In this document: positions 4,247-5,894 of the stretch, one piece after another
Numbering within the stretch: position 1 is the stretch's first letter
How the letters are laid out: the number at the start of each line of letters is the position of its first letter
Origin: Candidatus Bathyarchaeota archaeon
GTDB lineage: Archaea; Thermoproteota; Bathyarchaeia; 40CM-2-53-6; RBG-13-38-9
NCBI GenBank assembly: GCA_030671315.1
Contig: DAOUZW010000081.1
Span: 1-5,894, forward strand
DNA length: 5,894 bases
Reading direction: 5' to 3'
The notes under the pieces: generated by a model
Told to the model about the DNA's origin: nothing
The model's database searches: none
What the model saw: the letters and a program-made list of their open reading frames with translations, nothing else
Translations under genes and position numbers: made by a program

Positions 4247-4837
4247 ATGGATTTAAAGCAAAAACGTATGAATGAATTGATACATCAAATTCGTGAATGT
4301 CGTAAATGCACATTATGGAAAAATGCGAAAAATCCTGTACCTGGAGAAGGTGATCTTAACACTTCTTTGATGATGATAGGAGAAGCTCCTGGATATCATG
4401 AAGATATTAAAGGTCAGCCTTTTGTGGGAAGTGCTGGCAGGGTTCTAGATGAGTTACTCATGAGTATTGGAATAAAAAGAAATGAAGTATTCATTGGAAA
4501 TATTATCAAACATAGGCCAGATGAAAATAGAGACCCAAATGAAGAGGAGATAAAAGCTTGTGGATCTTATATCGAGCGTCAAATCCAGATAATTAAACCA
4601 CGACTGATAGTGACTCTGGGACGGCACTCTACAAAATACGTAATGTCTAATGTAGATGTTGAATTCCGAGGTATCTCAGAAATCAGAGGAAAAGTTTTCG
4701 AAAAACATCTATTCGGGATACGTCTGAAGATAATGCCTACTTTTCATCCTGCCGCTACTCTATATAATCCAACATATAGGAACTTTCTCGAAAATGACTT
4801 CCAAATGATTAACAAATTACTGGAAGAATTCTCTTAA
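4247..4837 (+). CDS. Family 4 uracil-DNA glycosylase (UDGa) with a Cys-to-His change
   Basis: Predicted to remove uracil from DNA after cytosine deamination, starting base excision repair. Counting from ATG 4247 (196 residues, normal for the family): motif A GEAPGYHED (45-53), KGQPFVGSAG (55-64) with the uracil-stacking Phe, N85 in GNIIKHRP, and TFHPAATLYNP (165-175) with catalytic-site His167. Family 4 enzymes bind a 4Fe-4S cluster through four cysteines. Here Cys18, Cys21 (CRKC) and Cys105 (KACGSY) are kept, but the position expected for the third ligand is His89 (KHRP, usually KCRP). The spacing (21 to 89 to 105) agrees with the family. Upstream in-frame TTG 4229 and GTG 4232 would add 5-6 residues. 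ATG is preferred, though no strong ribosome binding site precedes it. It has its own promoter and is followed by T-tracts. Confidence 0.92.
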   Translation: MDLKQKRMNELIHQIRECRKCTLWKNAKNPVPGEGDLNTSLMMIGEAPGYHEDIKGQPFVGSAGRVLDELLMSIGIKRNEVFIGNIIKHRPDENRDPNEEEIKACGSYIERQIQIIKPRLIVTLGRHSTKYVMSNVDVEFRGISEIRGKVFEKHLFGIRLKIMPTFHPAATLYNPTYRNFLENDFQMINKLLEEFS

Positions 4838-4885
4838 AATAATTTGAATTCAAATCTAGGTATGTGCGCTAGATTGCAATTAGGA

Positions 4886-4905
4886 TTTTTTAAGATCATT
4901 TTTTT
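4886..4905 (+). terminator. T-tract terminator after the glycosylase gene
   Basis: Runs of six T (4886-4891) and seven T (4899-4905), starting 48 bases after the stop. This is the type of signal archaeal RNA polymerase uses for intrinsic termination. No strong hairpin precedes it. Confidence 0.5.
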
Positions 4906-5009
4906 CGAATATTTGCTCATTTTCAACGAATTTTATCCCTCCAACTTGCAGAGTTTGCACTAAAAAGAAAAAACTGATATCAGGTCTAAATGAGTAAGAG
5001 AACTTGATT

Positions 5010-5014
5010 GAGGA
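5010..5014 (+). promoter_or_regulatory. Ribosome binding site of gpmA (decides the TTG 5022 start)
   Basis: GAGGA lies 7 bases before TTG 5022. The TTG at 5004 further upstream has no such site at good distance. The resulting N-terminus begins 8 residues before RHGES, as in bacterial GpmA. Confidence 0.6.
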
Positions 5015-5021
5015 AGCATTA

Positions 5022-5771
5022 TTGGTCATTAAACTAGTTCTCTTGAGACATGGAGAAAGTATTTGGAACAAAGAAAATCGTTTTACGGGTTGGACAGATG
5101 TCGATCTCACCGAGAAAGGCATTAACGAAGCAAGAGAAGCAGGTAAACTTCTTCGTGAATCTGGATTGATATTTGATGTTGCGTTTACTTCACTTCTAAA
5201 GAAAGCCATTAGGACACTATGGATTGTACTTGATGAAATGGACCTTATGTGGATTCGCGTTTACAAATCTTGGCGTTTGAATGAACGTCATTATGGAGGA
5301 TTGCAGGGTCTGAATAAAGCAGAAACGGCGAGTAAGTATGGTGAAACGCAAGTCCTTCTCTGGAGAAGAAGTTATGATGTTAGGCCTCCAGCACTAGAAG
5401 AGTCTGATGAACGAAATCCAGGTAAAGATCCAAAGTATATGAATCTAGAGAAAAAAGATATCCCGTTTGCAGAAAGCCTAAAAGACACAATGGAACGTCT
5501 CCTTCCCTATTGGAAGAATATAATCGCTCCCGAAATTAAGGGAGGAAAAAGAGTTCTAATCACAGCCCATGGAAATAGTCTTAGATCATTGGTAAAATAT
5601 CTCGATGATGTTTCTAATAAAAATATTATTGAACTTAATATTCCCACAGGAATTCCACTAGTATATGAATTAAATGAAAATATGACACCAATCAGATCAT
5701 ATTACTTGGGTGATCCATCAAGAGTAAAAAAAGCGACAGAGACTATTAAACACCAAGGTAAAATGTCATAA
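5022..5771 (+). CDS. gpmA: 2,3-bisphosphoglycerate-dependent phosphoglycerate mutase, TTG start
   Basis: Predicted to interconvert 3- and 2-phosphoglycerate in glycolysis and gluconeogenesis through a phosphohistidine enzyme. From TTG 5022 it is 249 residues, the usual length of bacterial GpmA (E. coli about 250). Motifs: LVLLRHGES (5-13) with Arg9 and phosphorylated His10, ENRFTGWTDVDLTEKG (18-33), TSLLKKAIRTLW (56-67), RLNERHYGGLQGLNKAET (85-102) with acid/base Glu88, GKDPKY (134-139), ITAHGNSLRSLVKYLD (180-195) with His183, and LNIPTGIPLVYEL (205-217). All catalytic residues are present, so it should be active. Many archaea use the unrelated cofactor-independent mutase. The near full-length likeness to bacterial GpmA suggests acquisition from bacteria, long enough ago to match the local AT-rich composition. 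It lies 184 bases after the glycosylase gene, and no clear promoter is visible in that gap. Confidence 0.95.
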   Translation: MVIKLVLLRHGESIWNKENRFTGWTDVDLTEKGINEAREAGKLLRESGLIFDVAFTSLLKKAIRTLWIVLDEMDLMWIRVYKSWRLNERHYGGLQGLNKAETASKYGETQVLLWRRSYDVRPPALEESDERNPGKDPKYMNLEKKDIPFAESLKDTMERLLPYWKNIIAPEIKGGKRVLITAHGNSLRSLVKYLDDVSNKNIIELNIPTGIPLVYELNENMTPIRSYYLGDPSRVKKATETIKHQGKMS

Positions 5772-5793
5772 CACCGACCATTTTCTAGTTTTA

Positions 5794-5853
5794 TTACAAG
5801 TGTATATTGTCATTCATTTTTTCAAATTTAGTTGCTACGATTGAGAAGTCCAT
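5794..5853 (-). pseudogene. 19-codon frame resembling the start of an archaeal DNA ligase
   Basis: ATG 5853 to TAA 5796-5794 encodes MDFSIVATKFEKMNDNIHL. Archaeal ATP-dependent DNA ligases begin with a similar pattern (F-x-x-IA-x-x-FEKxE). AGGAG (5860-5856) sits upstream but only 2 bases from the ATG, shorter than usual. If it is a remnant, the gene was cut off where the gpmA 3' flank begins. The match is short and from memory, and it may be chance. Confidence 0.2.
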
Positions 5854-5894
5854 TTCTCCTTTTCCATTTGAAATACAAGAATCGTAAATCTGTT

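Noticed and set aside
4131..4313. 60-codon minus-strand frame across the divergent promoter region and glycosylase start
   Set aside because: It covers TATA-like sequences and the start of a conserved gene, and has no recognisable family.
4880..5209. 109-codon minus-strand frame over the gpmA promoter and 5' end
   Set aside because: Half of it is antisense to conserved gpmA sequence and the rest is T-tract spacer.
1..5894. CRISPR array, insertion sequence, rRNA or integrase
   Set aside because: No regularly spaced repeats, terminal inverted repeats with transposase, rRNA-like sequence or recombinase motifs were seen on either strand.

Overview
The window is archaeal. Several signs point there: a cluster of diphthine synthase, DUF357 protein and RibL-type FAD synthetase (two of them archaeal informational or cofactor enzymes), a tRNA gene interrupted by two bulge-helix-bulge introns outside the anticodon-loop site, GGAGGT-type ribosome binding sites, and TATA-like boxes. 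The DNA is AT-rich. Multiple non-canonical tRNA introns and a UroD-like methyltransferase would fit the TACK side of the archaea, for example Bathyarchaeia. That lineage guess is inference and not proven by this window.

Layout. On the minus strand, bases 29-1553 hold a tight operon read dphB -> DUF357 -> ribL. dphB and the DUF357 gene overlap by ATGA, and DUF357 overlaps ribL. At 1695-1815 on the plus strand is a tRNA-Lys(CUU) gene with two introns, 25 nt after position 9 and 19 nt after position 30. It is followed by a hairpin. Bases 2081-2320 (+) encode a ribbon-helix-helix regulator, and 2398-2772 (-) encode an orphan protein that looks leaderless. Bases 2873-4093 (-) encode a UroD/MtaA-like, probably zinc-dependent methyltransferase. 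It diverges from a family 4 uracil-DNA glycosylase at 4247-4837 (+), which has a His where one iron-sulfur Cys is expected. Bases 5022-5771 (+) encode a bacterial-type, 2,3-bisphosphoglycerate-dependent phosphoglycerate mutase. The last 120 bases hold only a 19-codon minus-strand reading frame that faintly resembles the start of an archaeal DNA ligase.

How the parts relate. The first operon joins translation (diphthamide on EF-2) with flavin cofactor synthesis. The genes to the right of the tRNA look like independent single-gene units with their own promoters: DNA repair, glycolysis/gluconeogenesis and one-carbon transfer.

The most unusual object is the tRNA precursor. Both introns have a full bulge-helix-bulge at their junctions. 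Each of these structures borrows one half of the D-stem, and the first also borrows the 5' half of the acceptor stem. The 5' leader (1685-1692) is an exact 8-nt complement of the tRNA 3' end (1808-1815). The unspliced RNA can therefore fold into an alternative four-stem form in which the leader acts as a stand-in acceptor stem.
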